This document shows positions 51,867-59,839 of a stretch of 64,000 nucleotides of DNA, in pieces. Position numbers and translations under genes: made by a program. The notes under the pieces are model-generated. The model was not told the DNA's origin, searched no databases, and saw nothing but the letters and a program-made list of their open reading frames with translations. The stretch comes from Caryophanales bacterium UBA784. Lineage in GTDB: Bacteria; Bacillota_I; Bacilli_A; RFN20; CAG-288. The stretch is taken from the NCBI GenBank assembly GCA_002297045.1, contig DBJE01000013.1, positions 354,012 to 418,011 on the forward strand, written 5' to 3'. The first letter of the stretch is position 1, and every line of letters begins with the position of its first letter.

Positions 51867-53113
51867 AACTTCCTTACGGCATAATTGCGCTTTCCGCGCT
51901 TGACGAAGAGATATCCGCCAGGAAGAGCAAGGCTGTTATCCAGTTTCCTATTCAGGTCACTGACTTTATTTCCGTTGATTTTAACAGCCCCGGCAGAAAC
52001 AAATTCGCGGGCTTCCCGCTTAGAGGAGGCAAGCTTTAATTCAATGAGGGCATCAAGCAGTCCGATTTCTCCCGTCTGTCCGACAAGAACTAGACCATCG
52101 GTTAAATCTTTTAAATCGTCAGCAGTGAGCCCGTTGAAGTTGTCGGAGAAAAGGGCCTTCGACCTAGCAACGCATTTATCCGCCCTTTTCGCACCATGTA
52201 GTTTAGTAACGATAACCCGTGCGAGTTCCTTTTGTCCGTTTCGGAGTTCAGGATGGGCAAGATGCTCCTTATAAAGAGCATCAATTTCCCCAATCGGACG
52301 GTCATCGAAGATGTATAGGTATCGAAGAACATCCGCATCCGACACATTCCTGAAATACTGGTAAATATGATAAGGGGAAGTCCTACTTGGATCGAGGTAA
52401 AGGGCTCCTGTTTCACTTTTTCCGAATTTCTTTCCCTGGCTATCGGTAATCAGCTTCAAGGTGAAGACTTCTGCCTTGGCATCGTTTCCGTTTTTCCGTT
52501 TGACGAAATCAAGCGCAGTGGTAAGGTTCCCCCACTGATCGCCGCCGCCGATTTGAACAGAGCATCCGTATTTATTGTACAGATAATCAAAGTCTCCGGC
52601 CTGAAGAATCCTGTAAGAAAACTCTGCATAGGAAATGCCGACTTCTAGTCTGGATTTCACGATATCTTTGGCAAGCCTATATCCGACTTGGAAGTTCTTT
52701 CCGTAATTGCGAAGGAAACTGATGACGTCCAGTTTGCTCCACCAGTCATAGTTGTTGACAATCCTTCCTTTCTCCGGGTCAGACGTGTCAATATATTTTG
52801 CCAGCTGCGCTTCGATTGCCTTTGCGTTTTCCCTTACCTGGCTTTCACCAAGGAACTTCCGCTCTGCCTTTTTCCCCGAGGGATCGCCGATCATTCCGGT
52901 GGCACCCCCTAAAACGGCGATGACCCGGCAGCCCGCTTTCTGAAGACGCTGAAGCCTTGTTATCCTGATGAAATTTCCTAGCTGAAGGGATTTCGCGCTT
53001 GGGTCAAATCCGCAATAGACCGTAACCGGATTTTCAAACCTGCTTTCGATTTTCTCACGATCAGAAAAAGCGTCAAGAAGACCACGTTGCTCTAGATCTT
53101 TAATTGGATTCAT
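51863..53113 (-). CDS. tyrS: Tyrosyl-tRNA synthetase
   Basis: 416 aa, class I. CGFDPSAKS and LGGATGMIGDPSGK are typical. The HIGH motif reads SLQLGN at residues 42-47 (usual SLHxGH/N), so the first catalytic His is Gln. The KMSKS motif is intact as KFGKS, followed by the C-terminal S4 domain (LIELKLASSKREAREFVSAGAVKING). Start: the frame opens at TTG 53125, but I choose ATG 53113, 6 nt after a G-run. No T-box leader, unlike most Bacillota tyrS genes. Confidence 0.93.
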   Translation of the reverse strand: MNPIKDLEQRGLLDAFSDREKIESRFENPVTVYCGFDPSAKSLQLGNFIRITRLQRLQKAGCRVIAVLGGATGMIGDPSGKKAERKFLGESQVRENAKAIEAQLAKYIDTSDPEKGRIVNNYDWWSKLDVISFLRNYGKNFQVGYRLAKDIVKSRLEVGISYAEFSYRILQAGDFDYLYNKYGCSVQIGGGDQWGNLTTALDFVKRKNGNDAKAEVFTLKLITDSQGKKFGKSETGALYLDPSRTSPYHIYQYFRNVSDADVLRYLYIFDDRPIGEIDALYKEHLAHPELRNGQKELARVIVTKLHGAKRADKCVARSKALFSDNFNGLTADDLKDLTDGLVLVGQTGEIGLLDALIELKLASSKREAREFVSAGAVKINGNKVSDLNRKLDNSLALPGGYLFVKRGKRNYAVRKF

Positions 53114-53142
53114 ATTAGCCCCCAAGTTGATTTACGCTAAAT

Positions 53143-53148
53143 AGTATA
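53143..53148 (-). promoter_or_regulatory. -10 of tyrS
   Basis: TATACT on the minus strand, leader about 23 nt. Confidence 0.45.
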
Positions 53149-53167
53149 GCCAATGGCGATGGTTTAA

Positions 53168-53476
53168 TCAATTTAGGGTAATCGATAGAAGACAACTAGG
53201 CTCCCCTTCCTTCCTTATATAGCTGACCTTGTATTTAAGAAGGAAAACCCTTTCCCATTTTGGACTTTCAATTTCCGATACAAAGATAATCCGCACATTC
53301 TGATTGACCATATCCGATGGCTCTTTTTCCTCCAGTACGTTTCTTTTAATGTGTATGCATTCATAGGAAAGAACTTCTTTTGCCTGTTTTTCAAGTCTTC
53401 GGTCAAATCCGAAAAATGCTGCCGGAAGCAAAAGGGAAAAGAAAAGCAGGAGGCTAAATCGGTTGTGCAAACCCAT
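53168..53476 (-). CDS. Small protein with one N-terminal membrane segment
   Basis: 102 aa. Residues 7-22 are hydrophobic (FSLLLFFSLLLPAAFF) after a short basic start, then a charged helix and a mixed strand-rich part; TadE/pseudopilin-like topology. No recognised family. The start at ATG 53476 overlaps the end of the previous gene by 23 bp. Last gene of the 53.1-55.5 kb operon. Confidence 0.6.
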   Translation of the reverse strand: MGLHNRFSLLLFFSLLLPAAFFGFDRRLEKQAKEVLSYECIHIKRNVLEEKEPSDMVNQNVRIIFVSEIESPKWERVFLLKYKVSYIRKEGEPSCLLSITLN

Positions 53477-54080
53477 AGAATAGGCAGATGACCATGACAA
53501 GGGAGAAGACAAGCGGAAGAAGAAAGATGGGAAAAGGCTTTGCTTCCTTGGCAGGGAAAAGGCGGCGGAAAAGCTTTTCCCTTTCCTTGCAGTCCGCATA
53601 GGTGTATTCGAATTCTTCACTTAGTCTTTCCTTCCTTGAGCGGATTAGCCTCGTCTCAACCTGATTGTTCCTTAACGATAAAGGAAGAAGGGATGTCCTT
53701 TCCCCTTCGAGAAAGTCTCTCAGTTTGTCCCGAAGGAGGGAAACAGGGGAAGCATCCACTGCTTTTTGAAAACCTAACAGATAAGAGTTTTCCAAAGCGG
53801 CATAGAAGAACCAGCGTCGATAGAAGTCCTGATAGACAACAATATCTGATTTATTAACAGCCTTTTCCTTTCCAGGGGAAAAGCCGAATTCCAAAAGGAG
53901 AAGAAAGAGGCCAAGCCTTGCACAGAGGAAAAAAACGGAAGTTTTCTTTGCCTGAAAGAATAGCCTAATTCCTAAGAGGAAAAAGAGGAAAGGAATCAGA
54001 ACCGAGGATAGCCTTATCTTTGCGCTTTTCTCCTGCTTTTCCTTTTTCGGCCTGAAAATCCCTTTCAGTTTCTTAAACAT
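53454..54080 (-). CDS. Membrane protein, possible GspF/TadC-like fold
   Basis: 208 aa. Basic N-terminal tail, two membrane segments (about residues 27-68), a ~110-residue soluble loop (YQDFYRRWFFYAALENSYLLGFQKAV...), and one C-terminal membrane helix. The layout is like that of the neighbour at 54073 and resembles TadB/TadC (GspF) platform proteins, but no motif is decisive. Start ATG 54080 preceded by GAGGGG; 8-bp overlap with the upstream gene. Low-confidence family call. Confidence 0.6.
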   Translation of the reverse strand: MFKKLKGIFRPKKEKQEKSAKIRLSSVLIPFLFFLLGIRLFFQAKKTSVFFLCARLGLFLLLLEFGFSPGKEKAVNKSDIVVYQDFYRRWFFYAALENSYLLGFQKAVDASPVSLLRDKLRDFLEGERTSLLPLSLRNNQVETRLIRSRKERLSEEFEYTYADCKEREKLFRRLFPAKEAKPFPIFLLPLVFSLVMVICLFYGFAQPI

Positions 54081-54741
54081 TTTCTTTCCCCTCATGGATC
54101 CTAATCAAAAAAATGGAACAGATAGACAATAGGGGGATTAAGGCAAGAAAGAGAGAGGGAAGAGGACCGCTTAATTTTTTCCTAAAGGAAGGAAAGATCA
54201 AACGGGTTAAGGCTAAGGAAAAACAGACCCCCATAAGGGAAAGCAGAGAGGCAAGGAAAAAACTTTTTCTTTTCGCCCTGCAGTGTTCCCTCGTTTCAAT
54301 TTCTTCCCCCATTTTGTCCCTTAGGGGACGGTAGTCTGCGATATGGGATTGGTTGAGGCTGTCCCTTTGCCTCACGGCAAGAAAATACTCTTCATATTGC
54401 GGTATCCTTTTGATTGCAGAAGGGTTCTCCTTAACCTCTTCCAAAGGAATGATTTTCTGGTATCCCCGGATAAAGGCACAGGCCTCGTCATAGGCAACCT
54501 TGGTTCCTCGCTGTGCATAGAGAGAATCAAAGAAGGAAAGGAGGAAATGGGTATAGGCTTTCTTCCGTTTTACTTCGCTTTCCTGCTTATCATAGAGGAA
54601 ATATAGAAAAAAGAACGCAAGGAAGAAAAGAAAGGAACAGACAACACCGAAAAGGGGGGAGGAAAAGAAGAAGAAAATGGTAACAGAAATCCTCCCCGCT
54701 AGAACAAATAGAATCAGATTACGCTTTAAATAGTCAATCAT
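54073..54741 (-). CDS. Membrane protein, possible GspF/TadB-like fold
   Basis: 222 aa: two N-terminal helices (LFVLAGRISVTIFFFFSSPLFGVVCSFLFFLAFFFLYFLYD), a ~115-residue cytosolic segment starting THFLLSFFDSLYAQRGTKVAYDEACAFI, then two helices near the C-terminus. This is the TM-TM-loop-TM-TM plan of GspF/TadB proteins. Start ATG 54741 is 7 nt after AGGAGG. No ATPase gene is found nearby, so a working pilus system cannot be argued from the window. Confidence 0.6.
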   Translation of the reverse strand: MIDYLKRNLILFVLAGRISVTIFFFFSSPLFGVVCSFLFFLAFFFLYFLYDKQESEVKRKKAYTHFLLSFFDSLYAQRGTKVAYDEACAFIRGYQKIIPLEEVKENPSAIKRIPQYEEYFLAVRQRDSLNQSHIADYRPLRDKMGEEIETREHCRAKRKSFFLASLLSLMGVCFSLALTRLIFPSFRKKLSGPLPSLFLALIPLLSICSIFLIRIHEGKENV

Positions 54742-54753
54742 TTCAGGGCCTCC

Positions 54754-54769
54754 TATCCCATATGGGATA
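54754..54769. promoter_or_regulatory. 16-bp perfect palindrome
   Basis: TATCCCATATGGGATA, adjoining the ribosome site of the 54073 gene and 28 nt from the preceding stop. Could be an RNA hairpin controlling translation or a regulator site. Confidence 0.35.
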
Positions 54770-54796
54770 AGAGGCAGCCTGAAAGACAAATCATTT

Positions 54797-55462
54797 TTAT
54801 TTTTTCTTGGTTAATGCCTCCTCTATCTTTTTCCTTTCTTCTTCACTGAGGTTCTCCTCTTTTATCACATCATCTGGATTAAGAAAATGATAAAGAGTTC
54901 TCCTCGTTCCGTTTTCGTCGTCCTTAACGAATGGGAGCAAGGCGGACTCGACAATAGCCTGCTGCTGTTTGTCGAGTTCGTTGAGGAGGGTCTTAAAAGG
55001 TTTCCCCAGGAGATTAAAGAAAGAAAATAACGCTTTATTCTTTTTTACGTGGAAAGTGACTTTGGAGGCATCCTCTTTCAGTGGATCATTATGAAACGAG
55101 CAGCGAAGATGGGTAAAATAGGTTCCCCAGAGGAATTCGGCATCTTCCTTGTCCATTAGATTCAGCCTAAAGCATATGCCAAGGATAAAAGCCTTTTCTA
55201 TGCAGTGACTTTCCTGGTAGGTCTTCTTGAAGTCTAAGGCATCCCTTATTTCGTTGGCTTTCGGAAGCAAAGTAGGATGAATCAGGCTTCGTGAGATTCT
55301 TTCATCTTTGGAAAGAATCGAAACGACAGTAAAGTAGTCTTCGGCAATCGCCAGCATCCTCCTATGTGGACTGCTACTGGAACGATAGTATTCGGCTGGT
55401 TTTGGCCCGGCAAAAATCTTCTCAAATAAGTCATCGAAATGTTTGGGTTTATTGCTTCCCAT
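54797..55462 (-). CDS. Hypothetical cytosolic protein, first gene of the membrane-protein operon
   Basis: 221 aa, no membrane helix; mixed helical, with two Cys and charged C-terminus. I do not recognise it. Preceded by a good promoter (55547-55575) and a ~78-nt leader; the ribosome site is weak (GGAAAG 9 nt upstream). Precedes the two GspF-like genes; if those are a Tad-type platform, this could be an associated adaptor, but nothing in the sequence shows this. Confidence 0.65.
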   Translation of the reverse strand: MGSNKPKHFDDLFEKIFAGPKPAEYYRSSSSPHRRMLAIAEDYFTVVSILSKDERISRSLIHPTLLPKANEIRDALDFKKTYQESHCIEKAFILGICFRLNLMDKEDAEFLWGTYFTHLRCSFHNDPLKEDASKVTFHVKKNKALFSFFNLLGKPFKTLLNELDKQQQAIVESALLPFVKDDENGTRRTLYHFLNPDDVIKEENLSEEERKKIEEALTKKK

Positions 55463-55546
55463 TATTTTGTTCTTTCCGACGAGCTCATAACCCGGGAAAG
55501 AGCTAGTCTTGTTCTCTGCCAGTGCTATAGATTACAGAGTAATTTT

Positions 55547-55575
55547 AGCATAATGAAATTAGCTGGATAAGTCAA
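55547..55575 (-). promoter_or_regulatory. Promoter of the membrane-protein operon
   Basis: Minus strand: -35 TTGACT, 17-bp spacer, -10 TATGCT. Confidence 0.75.
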
Positions 55576-55585
55576 GTAATTTAGA

Positions 55586-56671
55586 CTAGAAAAGGGATAA
55601 AAGAAGTGTATCCCTTATGTAGAGATATTCTGGTTTGATCCGGAAAAAACCGTTTTTCACTTCAAAATATTCTTTATTTTCCGCGATTTTTGTGGAAAAA
55701 GAGGAAAGAAAATCACGTTGGAAGATAATTTTGTACTCTTCTAGCGGGAAGCCTTCTACTAATCGGAGATGAAGCCTGAGGTATTCCCTTTCATGGTCGT
55801 CAGGAGAAATCCTGTCCTTTTTTACAATACGGATGCCTTTAAAATAATCGGTTAATGATTTCGTATTCAGATAGCGCCTATTGCCGATATATCCTGCAGC
55901 GCCTACTCCGCAGGCATAATATTGCCGGTCGTGCCAATAAGTGAGGTTGTGAAGAGATTGGTAGCCTTTTTTCGCAAAATTTGAAATTTCATAGCGGAAA
56001 AAACCATGGTGGGATAATTCTTCGCAAAGAAAATCGTATTGCTCACGGTATAGTTCATCGGAAACAGGGTGCGTCTTTCTTGCAGTAAGCCTTGTCCCAG
56101 GCTCTAGTTGAAGAGAATAGAAGGAAACATGCTGGATATTCTGGCTGACGGCAAAATCAATATCTTTTCTGAGCTGCTCCCATGATTCCCCGGGTATGCC
56201 ATAGATAAAATCCAAATTGATATTCTTTATCCCTTCCTCCGTCAATTCCTTTAGAACATTCTCAACCTCATTAACCTTATGTTTCCGACCAAGGAAGGCT
56301 AGGAGAGAGGGAGAAGTGGATTCCACACCAAGAGAAATGCGGTTTACTCCGCTTTGTTTCCTTATTCTGATTTTTTCAGTAGATAAGGATTCAGGATTCG
56401 CTTCCCTGGTGAATTCCTTAGCGGAAGGAAAAGAGCGGTGAAGAAAACCGAGCAGAATTTCAAGATTCTTCTTCGATAAAAGGGAAGGAGTTCCTCCACC
56501 GATATAGATTGTCTCCAAAGAATCCATAGGGATCTGGTAAGAAGAAATTTCCTTCACCAGGAGAGGAATATATTCGTCTTCCCATTTCTGCAGATGCAAT
56601 ACTTTGGGGAAATCACAATAGGAGCAGATTGTCCGGCAGAAAGGAATATGAAGATAAAGGGCGCTAATCAT
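55586..56671 (-). CDS. hemW: Radical SAM protein HemW
   Basis: 361 aa. FCRTICSYCDF near residue 11 is the CxxxCxxC cluster; GGGTPS and the HemN_C-like C-terminal domain follow. HemW is a heme chaperone-type protein (formerly called HemN-like); no heme genes are nearby. The frame is open 49 codons farther upstream; ATG 56671 (MISALYLHIPFC) matches the family start and overlaps the upstream gene by 8 bp. Confidence 0.9.
   Translation of the reverse strand: MISALYLHIPFCRTICSYCDFPKVLHLQKWEDEYIPLLVKEISSYQIPMDSLETIYIGGGTPSLLSKKNLEILLGFLHRSFPSAKEFTREANPESLSTEKIRIRKQSGVNRISLGVESTSPSLLAFLGRKHKVNEVENVLKELTEEGIKNINLDFIYGIPGESWEQLRKDIDFAVSQNIQHVSFYSLQLEPGTRLTARKTHPVSDELYREQYDFLCEELSHHGFFRYEISNFAKKGYQSLHNLTYWHDRQYYACGVGAAGYIGNRRYLNTKSLTDYFKGIRIVKKDRISPDDHEREYLRLHLRLVEGFPLEEYKIIFQRDFLSSFSTKIAENKEYFEVKNGFFRIKPEYLYIRDTLLLSLF
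55590..55616 (-). terminator. Weak terminator after hemW
   Basis: AAGGGAT / ATCCCTT with an 11-nt loop, then TTTTC; the stem reaches into the last codons of hemW. Confidence 0.35.
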
Positions 56672-57977
56672 CGTTTTGCTTTCCCTCGATGGGGATAGGG
56701 GTATAGGCAAACTTTTTTCCGATGAGTTCCTTTTTGTAAAGGCCACGGGAAGCAAGAGCTTCCCTTGACTTACGCGCGGTTTCGTAAACCGTATCTTCGG
56801 TCTTTTTAAACTGTTCAATCGTGTAGTGTAATCCTATTGTGCAATGCCCGGCATAAAAGTGAGCCTGCTTTTTCGTCAAATAAGGGTAGATCCTACGCAA
56901 TTTCGTCGCAGTAGCCAGAACCTCTTCCTGACTGGCGACATTCGTTGGAAAAAAGGGAAGGGCCTGTTCGTGAACGCTTGAACCTTCAACCGGAATGTCA
57001 GGTGAATCTGAGATGTTATGATTTGTATCTGAAACAGGTTCCTGCTCTTTGATCTTTAAAAGCAATTCATGATTGATGGCTGAAATATGGCACCTATAGT
57101 TAAGAGCTGGAAGAAGAAAGTAGGTCAAATCCAAGGATGACTCGCAGGCTTTCCTTCGCTGAAAATCCTTACTAAAGGAAACACTTTCGAAATCTAAGGC
57201 ATACCCGATTATCCCAAGTCCGGAACTGGATAGGAATGCCTTAGAAAACAGCGAAGATGTTTCTTCATTGAAATATTCAAAAGGCCGTACGGAAAAGAAA
57301 TAGTAAAGAATTCCCAGTGCCCGGAGAATGACAGGAATTGAATCCTGAGAAAGGAATCCGGAAAGATTGCCCAGAGCGTTTACGATTTTTTCCTTTGGCC
57401 AAATGGCAAGAGTGTTATAAGGATCTTTTTCTTCCCCGGTACGATAAGAAGGAACGGCATTCTCTTCCCGTCCAAGAAGAACATTGTTGATATGTTGCAG
57501 TGTTTCAAGGTCTGATGACGTGAGGAGTAGGCCCTGATCAAAGGCGTCAGCATAGGCCTTAACGAGAAATAACGATGAGGAAATGGATTCCCTTGTCCCC
57601 TCGACGATTCTATCCAAAGTGGCATTAGTCACCTTGGTGCCGTTTTTTTTCGCGGTCAGGAGTAGAGCGTTCTTTTTTGCGGAAAGGATAAACTGCCGGA
57701 CAAGGGAATCGGAGAAGGAGGACAGCAGAATTTTGTCGTTCCTCAGATTCCTTTGAAGCTGATAAGACTTGGCCAGTATTGCTTTTGTCAGACAGATTTG
57801 GTAATGATTTCCCTCTTCGTCCAGCAAGTCTGTCTCTTCGTTAAAAAGAGAACGATAAGAAAGAATCTTTTGCCAAAGAGGAGAAACATCCTGAACGTTA
57901 TAGAAAGCTTGGACTTCTTCCTTTCCGGCATAGGTATCATCTGTAAAACGACGTGAGTCATCGCTGCGAAATACCAT
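56664..57977 (-). CDS. Fic-like protein with degenerate active site plus winged-helix-like C-terminus
   Basis: 437 aa, cytoplasmic. Around residues 200-250 the order of helices and spacing is Fic-like (ALGNLSGFLSQDSIPVILRALGILYYFFSVRPF), but the motif HPFxxGNGR reads RPFEYFNEE at residues 231-239: catalytic His is Arg and the GNGR anion hole is gone, so AMP transfer is not expected. Residues ~365-432 (YLTKKQAHFYAGHCTIGLHYTIEQFKKT...YETARKSREALASRG) match the winged-helix tail of many Fic proteins. GGAGG ribosome site. Downstream partner of lepA and upstream of hemW. Confidence 0.6.
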   Translation of the reverse strand: MVFRSDDSRRFTDDTYAGKEEVQAFYNVQDVSPLWQKILSYRSLFNEETDLLDEEGNHYQICLTKAILAKSYQLQRNLRNDKILLSSFSDSLVRQFILSAKKNALLLTAKKNGTKVTNATLDRIVEGTRESISSSLFLVKAYADAFDQGLLLTSSDLETLQHINNVLLGREENAVPSYRTGEEKDPYNTLAIWPKEKIVNALGNLSGFLSQDSIPVILRALGILYYFFSVRPFEYFNEETSSLFSKAFLSSSGLGIIGYALDFESVSFSKDFQRRKACESSLDLTYFLLPALNYRCHISAINHELLLKIKEQEPVSDTNHNISDSPDIPVEGSSVHEQALPFFPTNVASQEEVLATATKLRRIYPYLTKKQAHFYAGHCTIGLHYTIEQFKKTEDTVYETARKSREALASRGLYKKELIGKKFAYTPIPIEGKQNDD

Positions 57978-58014
57978 AAATACCTCCGCACAATTTTAGC
58001 ATAGCCAAGTAGGA

Positions 58015-59835
58015 TTATTTAATGTTTCCTTCATCCACGGTAAGGATGGCAATAAAGGCTTCCTGTGGAACCTGGACTTTACCGAATTCCTTCCTCCGCT
58101 TCTTTCCCTCTTTCTGCTTTTCCAGAAGCTTCTTTTTACGGGAAATGTCTCCTCCGTAGCATTTGGCAAGCACATCCTTGCGGACAGCTTTGATATCACT
58201 TCGGGCGATTATCCGTCCTCCTAAGCAGGCCTGGACCGGAATTTCAAACTGCTGTTTAGGAATGACGTCCTTTAATTTATCGACAGTTGCACGTGCACGA
58301 GGATAGGCGGTTCCGGAAAAGACTACTGTAGTAAGGGCATCAACGGCTTCCCCATTAAGAAGAATGTCCCTTCTTTCCACATCGCTTGGCTCATAGCCAA
58401 GCAGCTCATAATCCAGGGAGGCATAACCCTGCGAGACAGACTTTAGACGGTCGAAGAAGTCAAAGACGATTTCGCTCAAAGGCATCTTGTATTGAAGTTC
58501 AACACGTGTCTCATCAATATAAACCCTGTTTTGATATTGCCCACGGCGATTCTGGCAAAGAGTCATTACATTTCCTACATATGTCTTTGGTGTCCTGATT
58601 TTAACGTTGGCAAATGGTTCAAGGGTTTGTTTGATTTTCGTTCGGTCTCTAGGAAAATCGGCAGGATTGGCTATCCATTGCGTAGTTCCATTAGTCCTTT
58701 TTACTTCATAGACGACAGAAGGGGCAGTTGCCCTAATGTCGAGTCCAAACTCATTCTCCAGCCGTTCCTGGACAACTTCGAGATGAAGAAGTCCCAAGAA
58801 TCCGCAACGGAAGCCCGACCCTAGGGCTACGGAAGTTTCAGGCTCATAAACGAGGGCTGCATCGTTTAGGGATAGTTTGTCTAGAGCATTATGAAGATTT
58901 TCAAAGTCCTTATTATCGCTGGGATAGAAACCGGCATAAACCATTGGCTGTGTTTTTCGGAAACCTATCAATGCTGCCTCGGTAGGTGTGTCAGCTAAAG
59001 TGATGGTATCCCCCACCTGAATATCTTTGATGTTTTTGATGGATGCCGCAAGATAGCCAACTTCTCCTGCTTTTAAAGTCTGCACCTTATTTTCCTTTGG
59101 AGTACGGATTCCAAGTTCAGTAACTTGAAAAACAAGGCCGGAACTCCTTAGCCTGATTCGGCTTCCCACTGAAACCTGTCCATCAAAAATCCGGATGAGA
59201 ACAACAACCCCGCGATAAGGATCAAATTTTGAATCGAAAATCAAGGCTTTTAATGGCTTGTTCCTGTCGCCGGATGGGGCAGGAAGAACATTCACGATAT
59301 CTTCAAGAAGGCGGTCAACCCCCTGCCCGGTTTTTGCGGAAACCATGACGCAGGAATCCGGGTCAATGGAAAGCGTGTCAATAAGTTCTAATTGGCACCG
59401 CTCTACGTCGGCAGAAGGTAAATCGATTTTATTGATGACCGGTAGGATTTTCAGATTGTTATCGATAGCAAGGTATCCATTAGCTAAGGTCTGGGCCTGT
59501 ACACCTTGTGTGGCATCGACAACTAAGAGTGCGCCTTCGCAGGCGGAAAGGGAACGACTGACTTCATAAGTGAAGTCAACATGGCCAGGGGTGTCAATCA
59601 GGTTAAAGAGATAGGTTTCGCCATTCTTTGACTTGTAGGTAACATTGACGGCATTTAACTTGACCGTTATTCCTCTTTCCCGTTCCACAGACCTGTCGTC
59701 AAGAAGCTGTGGGAGTAGTTCACGCTGAGAAACAGCTCCGGTTTTTTCTAGTATTCTGTCACAAAGAGTAGACTTACCATGGTCAATATGCGCCACGACG
59801 CAGAAATTTCGAATATGCTTTTGATCAAAGTCCAT
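58015..59835 (-). CDS. lepA: Elongation factor 4 (LepA)
   Basis: 606 aa. G1 AHIDHGKST near residue 16, switch II DTPGHVDF, NKIDLP, then domains II-IV and the LepA-specific CTD (YGGDISRKKKLLEKQKEGKKRRKEFGKVQVPQEAFIAIL). Ribosome back-translocase/biogenesis GTPase. Five nt after the helicase gene; the helicase-lepA-Fic-like-hemW order suggests one minus-strand operon. Confidence 0.97.
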   Translation of the reverse strand: MDFDQKHIRNFCVVAHIDHGKSTLCDRILEKTGAVSQRELLPQLLDDRSVERERGITVKLNAVNVTYKSKNGETYLFNLIDTPGHVDFTYEVSRSLSACEGALLVVDATQGVQAQTLANGYLAIDNNLKILPVINKIDLPSADVERCQLELIDTLSIDPDSCVMVSAKTGQGVDRLLEDIVNVLPAPSGDRNKPLKALIFDSKFDPYRGVVVLIRIFDGQVSVGSRIRLRSSGLVFQVTELGIRTPKENKVQTLKAGEVGYLAASIKNIKDIQVGDTITLADTPTEAALIGFRKTQPMVYAGFYPSDNKDFENLHNALDKLSLNDAALVYEPETSVALGSGFRCGFLGLLHLEVVQERLENEFGLDIRATAPSVVYEVKRTNGTTQWIANPADFPRDRTKIKQTLEPFANVKIRTPKTYVGNVMTLCQNRRGQYQNRVYIDETRVELQYKMPLSEIVFDFFDRLKSVSQGYASLDYELLGYEPSDVERRDILLNGEAVDALTTVVFSGTAYPRARATVDKLKDVIPKQQFEIPVQACLGGRIIARSDIKAVRKDVLAKCYGGDISRKKKLLEKQKEGKKRRKEFGKVQVPQEAFIAILTVDEGNIK

Positions 59836-59839
59836 ATGA

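Noticed and set aside
53114..53167. T-box riboswitch of tyrS
   Set aside because: The leader is about 23 nt; no T-box sequence.
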